A stretch of 64,000 nt of DNA from Kosakonia oryzae (GCF_001658025.2 NZ_CP014007.2:4092001-4156000), one strand, 5' to 3'. Shown: positions 43,996 through 52,635, counted from the first letter of the stretch. Notes: a model not told the origin generated them from the letters alone. Numbers and translations are program-made.

Positions 43996-44443
43996 TCAAT
44001 CCTGGCTGGCTGCTGGTGGAGCTGACATCCCAGACATCCTTACCACCTGTCGTCTCTCCCGGCGCCTGGGTGGATGCGCGCACCCGCCAGGTTTCGGTGT
44101 TCTTCCTGCCGTCGCAGTCACAAAAGGGATCGCGCGGGATGCGGCGCAACAGATAGATTTTTTCTTTGTTCGGCGACTTTTTATTCACCACGCCATCAAC
44201 CAGCAGATCGAGCGAAGCAGGCCAGTTGGTCATATCGGCATCTTTCTCAATGACCCCCTCCTCAACCAACTGCCCGTAACGATCGATTGCAGTGCGAATG
44301 TCACGCAGCGCAACGCGCAACTCCTCTTCATTACGCTGCTGCTCATGACGCTGATAGATGGGAATGGCGGCACTGGCAAGCGTTGCCAGCAGCGCCAGAC
44401 TGACCATCATTTCGATCAGCGTAAAGCCACGCTGAAACTTCAC
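43970..44443 (-). CDS. Prepilin-like type II secretion protein, GspG-related
   Basis: 157 residues. Very short leader MKFQRG before FTLIEMMVSLALLATLASAAIPIY, so cleavage is expected after Gly-6. The C-terminal region has YLLRRIPRDPFCDCDGR, WRVRAS and the ending DVWDVSSTSSQPGLNGIPYAQW-type pattern, a family signature I associate with non-canonical GspG proteins of Geobacter/Acidobacteria. Its start overlaps the secretin stop by 4 bp (ATGA type), showing tight operon packing. Its role beside the true GspG is unknown. Confidence 0.78.
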   Translation of the reverse strand: MKFQRGFTLIEMMVSLALLATLASAAIPIYQRHEQQRNEEELRVALRDIRTAIDRYGQLVEEGVIEKDADMTNWPASLDLLVDGVVNKKSPNKEKIYLLRRIPRDPFCDCDGRKNTETWRVRASTQAPGETTGGKDVWDVSSTSSQPGLNGIPYAQW

Positions 44444-46320
44444 CGCGCATCCCCCTCGCTTTTCGCCAGCGTCGGCGCAGGCAGTTTACCGGCCGGCGGG
44501 AAATCCGCTGGCGGCATCAGTGGCGGTGGTGTAAAGGTCTCTTTTTTATCATTCGCTTGTTGGGCGGAAGGCAGATAACCGCTCTCTCCCTGCGACTCTT
44601 CACTGCCCATCTCAATAGTATTGATATGGGTTCCTGGCAGATCGATGTTACGTTCAATGGTTGGCGTAATCAGCAACACCACTTCCGTACGCTCTGTGCT
44701 GTTATCGTTGCTGCCAAAAAGTTTGCCCAGCAGCGGCAGATCGGATAATCCAGGTAAGCCGGTCATCTCATCGCTGTCGCTCTCTTTAATCAGCCCTGCC
44801 AGCACTTGTGTTTCGCCATTCTGGCTACTTAACACAGTCGTGGCTTCACGGTTGTTGGTGCGGTAATACGCCACGCCGTCTTTCGAATGCTCAGCGCCGC
44901 CAATGGTACTGAGATTGAATTTCACATCCATGGAGATGGTGCTATCAACGCTGATATCTGGCGTTACTTCCAGTTTCAGCCCGACATCCTGATACTCAAC
45001 CTGCTCCTGAGAAAAACTCTCTGAAATACTGCTGGTCAATACCGGAATACGCTCGCCAATATCGATCACCGCTTTTTTATTGTTTTTCACACGAATTCGC
45101 GGATTGGCGAGAACTCGCGCATGTGAACGCACTTTTTGCAGATTGGCGGTGATCCCCTGGCTGGCGCCGAGGTTGATAAACATATTGCCCTGGTTAAACC
45201 CATTCAGCGGAATATTGGTGCTGTCTTCGCTGGCGTTAAAACCAACGCCGACCTGGCCCGGGAAGTTGATGCCGAGAATTTCTTCGTCTTTAGCGTTAAT
45301 CTCCAGCACTTCCACGCCGAGCGTCACTTCCGCTTCCGGGCGATCGAGGGTCATCAGCAATTGTTCAGCCTTCTCTACGCTTTCGCGCGGCCCACGAAAC
45401 GTGATCGAATTGGTCCGCTCATCGACATGAACATCGCGGATCTTAATCAGGTTACGCAGCGCAACATTGAGATCCTTCGCTTTGGCATAGCCGAGGAACA
45501 CCGTTTTCACTAACGTGTCGCGATAGGTTTTCTCTTTTTGCGCCGTGGCGGGATAAATCAGCAAGGTATTGCTGTTGAGTATCTTCTTACGTAACTGATT
45601 AGAGAGCAGCAGCAAATTCAGGGCATTTTCTGCCGTTGTATCGTTAGCGATCAGGCTGGCAGTGGCCGTTTCCGGAACGTCTTTATCGTAAATAATATTA
45701 ATACCGGTGATCTTGCTAATCGAAGCGAAAATATCCATCAACTTATGTTTCTGGAAATTAAAACTCACCGGCTTACGCAGCTCACGGTTCATTTTCGTTT
45801 CCGGCTGATTCTGCACTGCAATTTCACGCATCAGATGATCGCGCATTTCAGCAGCCTGCGGCCAGTTAGGATCTTCCTCAAGAACCTGCTGGATTTTTTG
45901 CAACGCCAGTTCCGGATCAGTTTTATACAGGACAACAGCCTGTTGATATAATTTGTCGAGAGCACGAGAGCCTTCGATTTTTTTAAGCCCCTGTTGCGCG
46001 CTAAAATTTCCTGGCTGGTACGACAATGCTGAACGCCAGAATTTCGTCGCGGAGAGGTAGTCATTACGCGCAACGGCCTGGTTGGCTGCCAACAGATAAT
46101 AATTAACCAATTGGGTAACCATGGACTGACGTTCAGTACGCAGTTCAATATCACCCGGTTTGGTCTTAATCGAGTTATCAATCTGCTGTATTTCGCTGAC
46201 CAGGGAGTCAATATTACCAATATTCACTTTTTCAGGCTCTGGAAGCCTGTCGCTTGCGCAGCCTGTTAACAGGATTAACGAGCAGGCAACGCTGAGGATA
46301 TTTTTTTTCATCTGCTTCAC
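44440..46320 (-). CDS. gspD: Lipoprotein secretin with N-terminal TPR-like region (GspD/MshL-like)
   Basis: 626 residues. A lipoprotein signal MKKNILSVACSLILLTGC gives a lipidated Cys near residue 21. Residues about 30-165 are helical TPR-like repeats (YLSATKFWRSALSYQPGNFSAQQGLKKI, DPELALQKIQQVLEEDPNW). An STN/N0-like domain (about 185-255), one NolW ring (about 270-340, VDERTNSITFRGPRE) and the secretin core (about 345-565, ARVLANPRIRVKNNKKAVIDIGERIPV and TEVVLLITPTI) follow, with a Pro-rich tail. It forms the outer-membrane pore. Self-lipidation explains the absence of a GspS pilotin. The start is GTG at 46320 or ATG at 46311. The layout resembles MSHA/Oxp secretins more than enteric GspD. 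Confidence 0.85.
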   Translation of the reverse strand: MKQMKKNILSVACSLILLTGCASDRLPEPEKVNIGNIDSLVSEIQQIDNSIKTKPGDIELRTERQSMVTQLVNYYLLAANQAVARNDYLSATKFWRSALSYQPGNFSAQQGLKKIEGSRALDKLYQQAVVLYKTDPELALQKIQQVLEEDPNWPQAAEMRDHLMREIAVQNQPETKMNRELRKPVSFNFQKHKLMDIFASISKITGINIIYDKDVPETATASLIANDTTAENALNLLLLSNQLRKKILNSNTLLIYPATAQKEKTYRDTLVKTVFLGYAKAKDLNVALRNLIKIRDVHVDERTNSITFRGPRESVEKAEQLLMTLDRPEAEVTLGVEVLEINAKDEEILGINFPGQVGVGFNASEDSTNIPLNGFNQGNMFINLGASQGITANLQKVRSHARVLANPRIRVKNNKKAVIDIGERIPVLTSSISESFSQEQVEYQDVGLKLEVTPDISVDSTISMDVKFNLSTIGGAEHSKDGVAYYRTNNREATTVLSSQNGETQVLAGLIKESDSDEMTGLPGLSDLPLLGKLFGSNDNSTERTEVVLLITPTIERNIDLPGTHINTIEMGSEESQGESGYLPSAQQANDKKETFTPPPLMPPADFPPAGKLPAPTLAKSEGDAR

Positions 46321-46322
46321 GG

Positions 46323-46817
46323 TTATTTAATTTTCAGAGAATTAAGATCGATACGTTTTTCAACCTGGCCGGACATTGCTTTAATTGTCACGTGGTCAGG
46401 TTCTATTGCCTGCAATTTCCAGTCCGGGGTGATTAAATCACCTGGCTGAATAAAGTCTTTCTTTCCACAATTGCTACAAAGCAACCAGTTTCGCGTGCCA
46501 TCCGTAATAATGATGATTTTCTCGCTATCGCTTAACCAGAGCCCTGCCAGTTGAAAAGGAAAAGCAACTTCCTGTACTACCGGGGCCGTAGAGATTTCCT
46601 CTTCTACGGGTAGGGTGTAAACAGGAAATAAATCAGCCAGTTCATCGCTTTCGTCACGCACAACAGGTTTTTTATCTTCCTGCACTTTTTGTGTGACGGC
46701 GGATCGCGTCGGCGTGCCGGATAACGCCCCGGCTGAATCATCACCAAAGAATTGCGCCCATACCACCAGACTCAATGTGAATACCAGCGACACTTTCAGA
46801 TATAACGGTATTTTCAT
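46323..46817 (-). CDS. GspC/PilP-like inner-membrane clamp protein
   Basis: 164 residues. One N-terminal membrane helix (YLKVSLVFTLSLVVWAQFF), a charged Pro-poor linker, then a small beta domain from about 88 to 160 (FPFQLAGLWLSDSEKIIIITD...LITPDWKLQAIEPDHVTI) like the HR domain of GspC and the C-terminal domain of PilP, which contacts the secretin N0 domain. It has a CSNC pair. There is no PDZ or coiled-coil domain as in classical GspC. Its ATGA overlap with the preceding gene marks co-translation. Family assignment is by architecture only. Confidence 0.65.
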   Translation of the reverse strand: MKIPLYLKVSLVFTLSLVVWAQFFGDDSAGALSGTPTRSAVTQKVQEDKKPVVRDESDELADLFPVYTLPVEEEISTAPVVQEVAFPFQLAGLWLSDSEKIIIITDGTRNWLLCSNCGKKDFIQPGDLITPDWKLQAIEPDHVTIKAMSGQVEKRIDLNSLKIK

Positions 46818-47347
46818 GATGGCTCCAGACGTGACGTCAGCGTAAGCGTCAGTTGCAGATTGATTTGCAAATGCTCACCGTCCGGGTTCGCACGCGTAAC
46901 CGATACCCTGTCGACACTAAAAATCAGACTGCTTCTCATCTTGCTCAGCGAATGGGTTAATCCGGCCCACTTCCCTTGCAGCGGAATATCGAGCGAAAGC
47001 TTGCGTTGGCGGGTTTTGTCTTCTTTGCTGAACTGATAATGGCTGCCATCAACCTGTAAATCATTCTGCTGGAGAATATCAAACAGGGTTTTAACTTGCT
47101 GATATTCGGTCTCGTTCAGCGCGTTTTGCAATTGCACTTTATCGTTAGCCAATACCGGTAGCGGTTTCTTTAATTGTTGCTGTAAAAGCGAGTTGTCATC
47201 ACGCAGCCGGGTAATATCAGGCAGTATATAAATATGCTGATAGCACAACAAAGCAACAGGCACTAACAGCGCAAATAGCGTTTTTTTCCCCGTTTTTTCC
47301 AGAAGGCAAGAGAGCCTCCAGTGAATATTGGATAAGGAAAGTCTCAT
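46814..47347 (-). CDS. GspM/PilO-like inner-membrane assembly protein
   Basis: 177 residues from the ATG at 47347 (AGG 8 bases upstream). A single membrane helix (TLFALLVPVALLCYQHIYIL, about 24-43), then a coiled coil (ITRLRDDNSLLQQQLKK) and a ferredoxin-like periplasmic domain (LQVDGSHYQF...KLSLDIPLQGKWAGLTHSLSKM). This is the typical PilO/GspM architecture. It overlaps the GspC/PilP-like gene by 4 bp. Confidence 0.65.
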   Translation of the reverse strand: MRLSLSNIHWRLSCLLEKTGKKTLFALLVPVALLCYQHIYILPDITRLRDDNSLLQQQLKKPLPVLANDKVQLQNALNETEYQQVKTLFDILQQNDLQVDGSHYQFSKEDKTRQRKLSLDIPLQGKWAGLTHSLSKMRSSLIFSVDRVSVTRANPDGEHLQINLQLTLTLTSRLEPS

Positions 47348-47351
47348 ATGA

Positions 47352-47864
47352 TTAACCTGCAAAAATGATCATCAGAGTCGCATTCACGGCCCATTTATCG
47401 GTAGCGTTCTTGGCTGGAGTGTGATTTTTTAACTCTACCCGGGCAGGAATTTGCTCAAGTCGCGCACTAAAATCCATCAGTGCCGATAATGATGTTGCAC
47501 TGACATCCAGCGTGACGATTTTCTTATTTGGGTTAGCATCCAGAGAAACAATCGCAATATCAGAAGTGAGTAGCTGCGCAACAGGGTTGAGCATCGAAAT
47601 AATAGAAACCGATGCTTTTTCATTTGGTTGATTTTGTTGCGCTTTGACTTTTAGCGCACGGGCAATCTCATTTTGTCTGTCGACTGCCGCAGTCATATGC
47701 TGATTTTGTTGATCAAGAATCTGATGTTCCTGATATTGATCAAACATCGTCACACATAAATATAACGTCAGGATCAGCGCGATAATAATAACAGGGCACG
47801 CATAAACGGAACGTGAATAGTTACAAAGGAACGGCATTCCTTTTAGACGGAGTTCAAAAGACAT
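47352..47864 (-). CDS. PilN/GspL-C-like inner-membrane assembly protein
   Basis: 170 residues from the ATG at 47864 (GGAAG upstream). A membrane helix (YACPVIIIALILTLYLCV, about 22-40) is followed by a coiled coil (HQILDQQNQHMTAAVDRQNEIARA) and a small alpha/beta domain ending DKWAVNATLMIIFAG. The architecture is that of PilN, or of the periplasmic half of GspL. It is followed at once by the PilO-like gene. There is a 152-bp gap upstream of it, the only sizeable gap in the operon, where an internal promoter may lie. Confidence 0.65.
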   Translation of the reverse strand: MSFELRLKGMPFLCNYSRSVYACPVIIIALILTLYLCVTMFDQYQEHQILDQQNQHMTAAVDRQNEIARALKVKAQQNQPNEKASVSIISMLNPVAQLLTSDIAIVSLDANPNKKIVTLDVSATSLSALMDFSARLEQIPARVELKNHTPAKNATDKWAVNATLMIIFAG

Positions 47865-48016
47865 AATTCTTCCCATGAATGACAGTCTTGATAAATGACG
47901 TTCTGAATACAGACCATCAAAATAAAACTAACGGCATACTACGGATATAGTACTAGTCAGAAAAATGGTCTGCTTAGCCAAAAGATATGTTTTCAGTTCA
48001 CTTTATTATCAGCGTA

Positions 48017-48688
48017 CTAACAGGCATTCAGGAAATGACGCGGCGCATTATTATCAAGCCCCATCAATCGCGCCACCAGCGCCAGTTGCCGCTGTGCATC
48101 TCCGTCACTGTCATTATTCAGCCGCCAGACCTGATGCCACTCGCCCTGCTGGCGCGCTGCGTAAATGCTGGAATGCGCGCCGCGCAGACAAAACAGCGCC
48201 TCCTGCGGCAACTGCCGCAACCAGGGATGCAGTTGCACCTGAAATTCAATCGCAATGCCCTCCACGCGCAGTTTTCGCTGTTGGCCGATGCGCAGCAGTA
48301 TTTGCCACAGGCGATCGTCAATGGTGGCGGCCAGTGCCGTTGAGGCGTAGTTAACCGAGATAAAATCGGTCTTAAGCGACCGCTCTTGTTCGCCAGGCCA
48401 CTGCTTTATTGCCAGGGAAGCCGCGTAACCGCGAAAATCTTCCGGGTTGGTGATCCCCTCCTGCCACGGCACCGTAAAGTGGTGAACCCGGCTGCTTTCC
48501 AGCCAGAATGCCAGCGTGTCGCGCCACGGCATACGGCCGACATGCGGTGCAATCAGACCATCAATCGCCTCTTCCAGCATGGCATCATCGGTGATTTCGC
48601 ACTCGCCGATGTGGTTACCCGCACAGCGTAGCGCCAGATGATGCTCATAGATTTCACACAAAAATTTACGCGGGCGCAGTGATAACAC
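48017..48688 (-). CDS. PilM/GspL-N-like cytoplasmic assembly protein
   Basis: 223 residues from GTG at 48688, which has CAGGAG 7 bases upstream inside the 3' end of gspE; the ATG at 48757 would give a 92-bp overlap and is less likely. Begins MLSLRPRKFLCEIYEHHLALRC and has no membrane segment. Short alternating beta strands (LEEAIDGLIAP, RLRVEGIAIEFQVQ-like) hint at a reduced actin-like fold, as in PilM, MshI or the cytoplasmic part of GspL. No clear ATP-binding motif is visible. Assignment depends largely on its place between gspE and the PilN-like gene. Confidence 0.55.
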   Translation of the reverse strand: MLSLRPRKFLCEIYEHHLALRCAGNHIGECEITDDAMLEEAIDGLIAPHVGRMPWRDTLAFWLESSRVHHFTVPWQEGITNPEDFRGYAASLAIKQWPGEQERSLKTDFISVNYASTALAATIDDRLWQILLRIGQQRKLRVEGIAIEFQVQLHPWLRQLPQEALFCLRGAHSSIYAARQQGEWHQVWRLNNDSDGDAQRQLALVARLMGLDNNAPRHFLNAC

Positions 48689-50306
48689 GGTTAATCTCCT
48701 GAAATGTGGTTTTCCCTTCAAGAACGGCGCGAATGGCCACGTTATGCAGAGGGACAAACCCTTGTGCTAACGCAATTTCTCGCAGTTGCCGCACCGGCAT
48801 CCGCGACTGCAGCGCCTCTTTCATCACATCGTTAAAAGGCAGTATCTCCGCCAGTGCCAGCCGTCCGCGATAACCGCTCTGCCGACAGGACGGGCAACCG
48901 CGCCCTTTGCGCCACACCGGTTGCAGATGTTTGAGATCGCTCTGCTGCCACTGCGCCAGATCCTGTTCAGTCGGCGCAACCTCTTCCTGACAATCCGGGC
49001 ACACGCTGCGCACCAGTCGCTGGGCAAGTACGCCCTGCAAGGCGGTCAATAAGCTTTCCGTTTCCACGTTCATATAGAGAAAACGTTCAAGTACGCTAAA
49101 CACATCGTTGGCATGCACCGTGGACAACACCAGGTGCCCGGTCAACGCCGCCTGTACGGCAATACCTGCGGTTTCGCTGTCACGAATTTCCCCGACCAGA
49201 ATGGTGTCCGGGTCGTGACGCAGAATGGCGCGCAGGCCGCGGGCAAAAGTCAGCCCTTTTTTGTCATTCACCGGGATCTGCAGGACATCATTGAGTTGAT
49301 ACTCAACCGGATCCTCAATGGTGATGATTTTGCTTTCACCGTTATTCAGCTCGCTCAACGCGGCATACAGCGTGGTGGATTTGCCGCTTCCCGTAGGGCC
49401 TGTCACCAGCACCATGCCATGCGGCCGGTTGGTCAGTTGGCGAATTTCCCGCAGGGTATGATCGTCAAAGCCGAGAATTTCCAGGCTAAGCGTACTGCTG
49501 TGCGACTTATCCAGCACACGCAGAACCGCATCTTCGCCATGAATGCCGGGCACAATCGATACGCGAAAATCAACGGGCCGCTGGTGAATAATCGCTTTAA
49601 AGCGCCCATCCTGCGGAACCCGTCGTTCAGAGATATCCATATTGCTGAGCACTTTCAGGCGTGAAATCACCTGTTCGGAATAGTGAATCCCCTGGCAATG
49701 GCGGATAGCGTGTATCACCCCATCGACGCGATATTTCACCGCCAGGCCATCGGGAACGGCCGAAAGGTGAATATCGCTGGCGCGGCTCTGCATCGCATCG
49801 TACAGCGTGGCGTTGAGCAGCTTGATAATAGGATTCGCTTCATTGGCGATGATGGCGGGCGTGATCTCAAGGATCATCTCATCTTCCGCCCCTTCATTGA
49901 CCTGCTGTTCAAGCTGATCCATGGTGCGTTGCTGACCGGCCAGCGCCTGCAACTGCTCCTGAAGCCAGAGCGGAGGCGCAATCGCCAGCGTGACCGGCAA
50001 ACGCTGCGCCCACTGGCGAAGATCCAGTGAAAAAGGATCGCTCAACAACAGCCACTCTTGCTGCTGCCAGCGCACCGGCAGTACCTTTCGTCCCACCGCG
50101 TCGTTGAGCGAGACATGTTCAAAATGGATCTCTGCGGCATGCAGATCTTCTGCTGTCAGCGCTTTCAGCCCCAGTTCCGCCGCCATCCATGTTAAAGCGC
50201 CCGGCTGTTCCAGCAGAACCTGCTGCAACGCCTCTCCGCGCTGGGGTTCGCTGAGCGCCAGCAGGCGATCGATTACGGTAGAAATCTCATTCGGCATTAC
50301 ATTCAT
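48666..50306 (-). CDS. gspE: GspE-type secretion ATPase
   Basis: 546 residues. N-terminal GspE/PilB N1-type domain (about 25-125), then the AAA-like ATPase with Walker A GPTGSGKST (303-311), Asp box ITIEDPVEYQ, Walker B ILVGEIRDSETA and His box LTGHLVLSTVHAND. The tetracysteine zinc motif is CPDC...GCPSC (about 460-495). It powers assembly of the pseudopilus from the cytoplasmic face. Stop and start overlap those of the neighbours by 1 bp (gspF) and 23 bp (PilM-like), showing one transcript. Confidence 0.93.
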   Translation of the reverse strand: MNVMPNEISTVIDRLLALSEPQRGEALQQVLLEQPGALTWMAAELGLKALTAEDLHAAEIHFEHVSLNDAVGRKVLPVRWQQQEWLLLSDPFSLDLRQWAQRLPVTLAIAPPLWLQEQLQALAGQQRTMDQLEQQVNEGAEDEMILEITPAIIANEANPIIKLLNATLYDAMQSRASDIHLSAVPDGLAVKYRVDGVIHAIRHCQGIHYSEQVISRLKVLSNMDISERRVPQDGRFKAIIHQRPVDFRVSIVPGIHGEDAVLRVLDKSHSSTLSLEILGFDDHTLREIRQLTNRPHGMVLVTGPTGSGKSTTLYAALSELNNGESKIITIEDPVEYQLNDVLQIPVNDKKGLTFARGLRAILRHDPDTILVGEIRDSETAGIAVQAALTGHLVLSTVHANDVFSVLERFLYMNVETESLLTALQGVLAQRLVRSVCPDCQEEVAPTEQDLAQWQQSDLKHLQPVWRKGRGCPSCRQSGYRGRLALAEILPFNDVMKEALQSRMPVRQLREIALAQGFVPLHNVAIRAVLEGKTTFQEINRVITAPA

Positions 50307-51493
50307 CAGGACATGCTCCCTGCCATTTCGAAAATCGGCATATAGAGTAAAAACACCACTAACCCGACAATCCCGCCGACAATCATCATCAATACGGGTT
50401 CAAAGATGCGGGTAAATGAATCGATGGCGCGTTCCAGCGCTTCATCATAAAAAGCCGCAATGCGCTCACACATTCCCGCCAGTTCGCCGCTGCGCTCGCC
50501 CACCTGGATCAGGCGCATGGCAACCGGCGTCGTCAGTTGCTGGCTTTCAAGAGATTCCGATAACGTATTGCCCGCCAGCACGTGTTCCAGCACGCGATTC
50601 AGGCGCTGATGGTGGCTGGCTGGCAGAACGGCTTTTGCCAGGCGCAGCGCATTCGGCACGGGGACGCCCCCCTCAATCAGCAGCCCTAGCGTGCGGTAAA
50701 AGCGCACCAGAATGCCCAGAAACTGTTGCTGCCGGAGCTGGGGAATTTTCAGCACCAGGCTGAACAAGGTTTGTTTCACTGCGGGCTGTCGGAAAAGAAA
50801 GAAGAAAAACGCCAGACCGGCGACAAGCGCCAGCAACAGTTCCTGTCCCGACTGCTTGACCAGATTTCCCCACCACAAAATAAGCCGGGCGCTGTCCGTC
50901 AGGGTGTTCATTCCTTCAAACACTTGTGAAAAGCTGGGGACGATAAAACCCAAAAGAAAACAGATAATTAATCCGCCTACTGACAGCACAATCACCGGAT
51001 AGGTGAGCGTTCCGCGAATACGTTTACGCAGTTGCTCAATACGTTGTTCGTAATAGTGATAACGCTTCAGCGCGTTGGCCAGATGCCCGGTTTGCTCCGA
51101 TGAAGCCACCGTATTTACCAGTAGTGGCGGAAAGATTTCCGGTTGTGCGCTCATCGCCTGCGAAAGCTGGCAACCGGCATAGAGTTTTTCCAGCAATCTT
51201 TCGAGCATTTCAAGAACCTGCTCATCGGTAGAACAGGCGCGCAGCGTTTCGATGGCTTCGGTGACCACCAGGCCCGCTTCAAGCAGCGCCACCAGTTCCT
51301 GAAGAAATAAACCGAGGGCGAAGCGTTTAATCTGCCGTTGCTTTTGCGGGACAACCCGCACGACGGCATGACCCGCTTGCTGTAATTGATGACGGGCAGC
51401 AATTGCGCTTTCTGCCTGAGTACGCATTTTTTTGCGTTTGCCATTATCTAAATAAGTGACTTCCCAGCTATGCGTTTTGCTCATAAAGCTCAA
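50306..51493 (-). CDS. gspF: GspF-type inner-membrane platform protein
   Basis: 395 residues. Two GspF/PilC domains (about 60-180 and 265-385), each with helical bundle motifs (LFLQELVALLEAGLVVTEAIETL; FYRTLGLLIEGGVPVPNAL). Three transmembrane segments: about 160-185, 210-235 and 365-390. It couples ATPase to pseudopilin extraction. It overlaps the transglycosylase gene by 4 bp. Confidence 0.92.
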   Translation of the reverse strand: MSFMSKTHSWEVTYLDNGKRKKMRTQAESAIAARHQLQQAGHAVVRVVPQKQRQIKRFALGLFLQELVALLEAGLVVTEAIETLRACSTDEQVLEMLERLLEKLYAGCQLSQAMSAQPEIFPPLLVNTVASSEQTGHLANALKRYHYYEQRIEQLRKRIRGTLTYPVIVLSVGGLIICFLLGFIVPSFSQVFEGMNTLTDSARLILWWGNLVKQSGQELLLALVAGLAFFFFLFRQPAVKQTLFSLVLKIPQLRQQQFLGILVRFYRTLGLLIEGGVPVPNALRLAKAVLPASHHQRLNRVLEHVLAGNTLSESLESQQLTTPVAMRLIQVGERSGELAGMCERIAAFYDEALERAIDSFTRIFEPVLMMIVGGIVGLVVFLLYMPIFEMAGSMS

Positions 51494-51939
51494 TCCTTAT
51501 GCTTATTTTTCAACCGCAGATAAACGGGAACAACTTTCTTTATGTAGCGCTTGCGCCGCATTTTAGTTTTACTGTCACGGCCATTGCCGGCGTTATATGC
51601 GCCGACCGCTTCCCAGCTATAGCCAAATAAACGCATCTGCCCCGCTAAAACCCAGGCTCCCACCATAATGTTCTGGCAAGGATCATTCATTAATGCGTGT
51701 TGCGTGATGTTATATTTTTTTAATTGGCTGAAATGCTGACTATTAATCTGCATAAGACCAATATCCGTGGAACCATTTTTATTTCCATTGATTGCCGCTG
51801 GTAATAATCCTGACTCCACGATGCCAATCGCTTGCAACAATTCCGGTTCGATACCATAACGTTCGCCAGCGTTACGCCAGCAATTTGCCATCGCTGGCTG
51901 CACGGAGAGCAGAGCTAACACGATGAGCAGCCTGATCAT
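51490..51939 (-). CDS. Lytic transglycosylase (IagB/VirB1-like) of the secretion operon
   Basis: 149 residues. Signal peptide MIRLLIVLALLSVQPAMA, then a slt-type lysozyme fold: catalytic Glu in LLQAIGIVESGLLP (about 42), STDIGLMQINSQHF, and VGAYNAGNGRDSKTK. It should cleave peptidoglycan in the periplasm to make room for the secretin or pseudopilus. Such enzymes accompany type III and IV systems and type IV pili, but not classical gsp operons. It lies between gspG and gspF and overlaps gspF by 4 bp. Confidence 0.9.
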   Translation of the reverse strand: MIRLLIVLALLSVQPAMANCWRNAGERYGIEPELLQAIGIVESGLLPAAINGNKNGSTDIGLMQINSQHFSQLKKYNITQHALMNDPCQNIMVGAWVLAGQMRLFGYSWEAVGAYNAGNGRDSKTKMRRKRYIKKVVPVYLRLKNKHKD

Positions 51940-51941
51940 AA

Positions 51942-52361
51942 TTAAAATCCGTAAGTGATATCCTTCCCGTTTTTATCTGCGGTGGAAATTTCAACTTCAT
52001 AAACTTTTTGTTCTGCTCGCGCAGGGTTATGCCATTGGTACTCGTGGCCCCACGGATCTTGCGGAATTTGCTGTGCCAGGTAAGGACCATTCCAGTTGGT
52101 CGCATCCGACGGCTTTTCAACCAGAACACTTAACCCTTGCTGCTCTGTCGGATAGCTTCCGGTATCCAGTCGGTACTGGATCAACGCATCTGCGAAGGAG
52201 TGCATCTGACGCATTGCGGTTTTCTCTTTTGCCTGATCGACATTCGAAAAAAGTTTCGGCCCGACAAACCCGGCCAACAATGCAATAATCATTAATACCA
52301 CCAGCAGTTCAAGGAGCGTAAATCCCTGCTGAGCTTTAAACTTAAGATCTATTTTTTTCAT
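51942..52361 (-). CDS. gspG: GspG, major pseudopilin
   Basis: 139 residues. Leader MKKIDLKFKAQQG cleaved before FTLLELLVVLMIIALLAGFVGPK with Glu at +5. The globular domain shows the true GspG signature TGSYPTEQQGLSVLVEKPSD...WNGPYLAQQIPQDPWGHEYQW and ends near DKNGKDITYGF, in place of the usual calcium-loop C-terminus. First gene of the operon; the promoter is in the 274-bp gap shared with the divergent regulator. Confidence 0.9.
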   Translation of the reverse strand: MKKIDLKFKAQQGFTLLELLVVLMIIALLAGFVGPKLFSNVDQAKEKTAMRQMHSFADALIQYRLDTGSYPTEQQGLSVLVEKPSDATNWNGPYLAQQIPQDPWGHEYQWHNPARAEQKVYEVEISTADKNGKDITYGF

Positions 52362-52635
52362 AATAGCCTACACACTCTAATTTGCTGTTCACCCCTGTTA
52401 TTGTCCCGGTCTTTCAATTTAAGGAAAGATGATTGCTCCCGCGCGTACAACGAATATTCTTTAAGCCGCCAGAAACGTCGCTATATATACGATAAGAACC
52501 CAATTTATTGCCTGTAACGCTAAACCAAACCGCTTAGAGATAATGTCGATTTTTCTTACTGGTCAGATAGAAAAACCCCGATAACATCCGTATCTTTCTG
52601 GTAAACATTCATGGAGATAGCAATGAGGTTTAAGG
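52362..52635. promoter_or_regulatory. Divergent control region of the secretion operon and the LuxR-type regulator
   Basis: 274 bp, AT-rich, separating gspG (minus) and the regulator (plus). It must carry the operon promoter. The regulator start at 52636 has GAGG 8 bases upstream. AT-rich stretches such as CTATATATACGATAAG near 52480-52495 could be -10 elements. I see no well-defined operator. Confidence 0.45.

Noticed and set aside
47865-48016. A missing gene in the 152-bp gap of the secretion operon
   Set aside because: No frame of useful length with a start and ribosome-binding site is present; it more likely holds an internal promoter or is simply spacer.
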